Shown: positions 63,300-64,000 of the stretch, in pieces
How positions within the stretch are numbered: the first letter of the stretch is position 1
How the letters are laid out: every line of letters starts with the position of its first letter
From: Saccharomycopsis malanga
Taxonomy: Eukaryota; Ascomycota; Saccharomycetes; Ascoideales; Saccharomycopsidaceae
Reading direction: 5' to 3'
Length of the DNA stretch: 64,000 bases
NCBI GenBank assembly: GCA_004014935.1
Contig: CP025322.1
Coordinates: 1,550,001-1,614,000 of the forward strand
The notes under the pieces: generated by a model
What the model saw: only the letters and a program-made list of their open reading frames with translations
Databases searched by the model: none
What the model was told of the DNA's origin: nothing
Translations under genes and position numbers: made by a program

Positions 63300-63572
63300 G
63301 TTTCGCTGTTCTGAATGTTTTCTATTGTGTCTTATAAAACTGTTTCCCAACTCTTCTATTGCTATCCGCTATTCGACCAATATAAGTCCAAGTCTTTGTG
63401 AACTAAATAACTCTTCGGCTCTTTTAATTATTCCTCCATGAAAAGCGCGTCAGACCGATGAATGTACACTTCACACCGTACATATACTCTAAGTTATAGT
63501 GTGTATCACTTACGTTTGAGTTTGTATATACCCTTCTTGTCTGGGAGACTTCTAACATATCAGCCAAGAATA

Positions 63573-63657
63573 GCCGTCACCCTGTCTACGTGGCGGTGCA
63601 GGAGGGTGCATATGAGCCGCGGAGATGTCGCGGAGATATCGTAGTGAGGTCGCGGCA
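63573..63657. promoter_or_regulatory. GC-rich island with CGCGGAGAT repeats upstream of SMI1
   Basis: A GC-rich patch in an AT-rich flank. CGCGGAGAT occurs at 63618-63626 and again at 63629-63637 (11 bp apart, about one helical turn), with a further TCGCGG at 63650-63655. It lies about 300 bp upstream of SMI1 and could be a protein-binding site; I do not know the factor. Confidence 0.4.
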
Positions 63658-63782
63658 TTGAATATTACTCTGAACAAGTATAGCAAGAAATATAAGAGAT
63701 TCGGTGAATGAATAACATCTTATATATATTGATTCGGTTGATATACTGATATTTTACAAACAAAAAAAAAAGAAACATTATT

Positions 63783-64000
<218 letters not shown>

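Noticed and set aside
63510-63553. Possible further SINE 3'-module fragment
   Set aside because: Similarity to the CAAGTCCC/GTATATAC blocks is weak and could be chance in this AT-rich flank.

Overview
The window is nuclear DNA of a budding yeast (Saccharomycotina). Genes are compact and mostly single-exon, intergenic DNA is AT-rich, and introns are short with GTAAGT/GTATGT-like donors and TACTAAC-like branch sites. The gene content (canonical kinesin-1, CHY-RING protein, ribosomal-protein promoters with CACGTG and TBF1-like motifs) fits a yeast of the Debaryomycetaceae/CTG group better than Saccharomyces. That placement is an inference; the sequence does not prove the genetic code used.

Layout. 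1-5.5 kb: an SDR oxidoreductase and the NEM1 lipin phosphatase. 5.9-10.7 kb: V-ATPase subunit C (VMA5), a tRNA-derived SINE-like element and a kinesin-1. 11.6-17.7 kb: a CHY/RING ubiquitin ligase, TVP18, a second SINE-like copy and a lysine-rich protein of unknown function. 18.3-22.5 kb: sulfiredoxin, a two-exon unknown gene and biotin ligase BPL1, whose first exon is 22 nt. 23.2-31 kb: RNA polymerase II largest subunit in three exons, cyclophilin-40 (CPR6) and an EVE-domain protein. 31.5-32.7 kb: a Pho85-type cyclin. 32.7-37.1 kb: a transposon-rich island with several SINE-like copies, LTR remnants and a decayed Ty3/gypsy fossil. 37.3-43.2 kb: an RBS1-like R3H protein, RPL38, a CWC24-like protein without its RING, more element remnants and a PEX30-like peroxin. 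43.9-53.7 kb: UFD2, RPL35, ARF1/2, NUS1 and a fungal globin. 55.5-63.3 kb: AMA1 (three exons), MTC6, ALG10 and SMI1/KNR4. The window ends inside another SINE-like copy.

Nine genes carry introns that I could place from splice signals plus protein continuity: the sulfiredoxin-adjacent unknown gene, BPL1, RPO21 (two), the RBS1-like gene, RPL38, RPL35, AMA1 (two) and, in its 5'UTR, ARF. Several of these put the true N-terminus in a tiny upstream exon that a simple ORF search misses.

The most notable finding is a family of dispersed elements with a tRNA-like head (pol III A and B boxes), a conserved 3' module and a tail of (ATT)n. I count about ten full or partial copies on both strands. This is the architecture of a tRNA-derived SINE, a class that is rare in budding yeasts, and the copies cluster with LTR-retrotransposon fossils.
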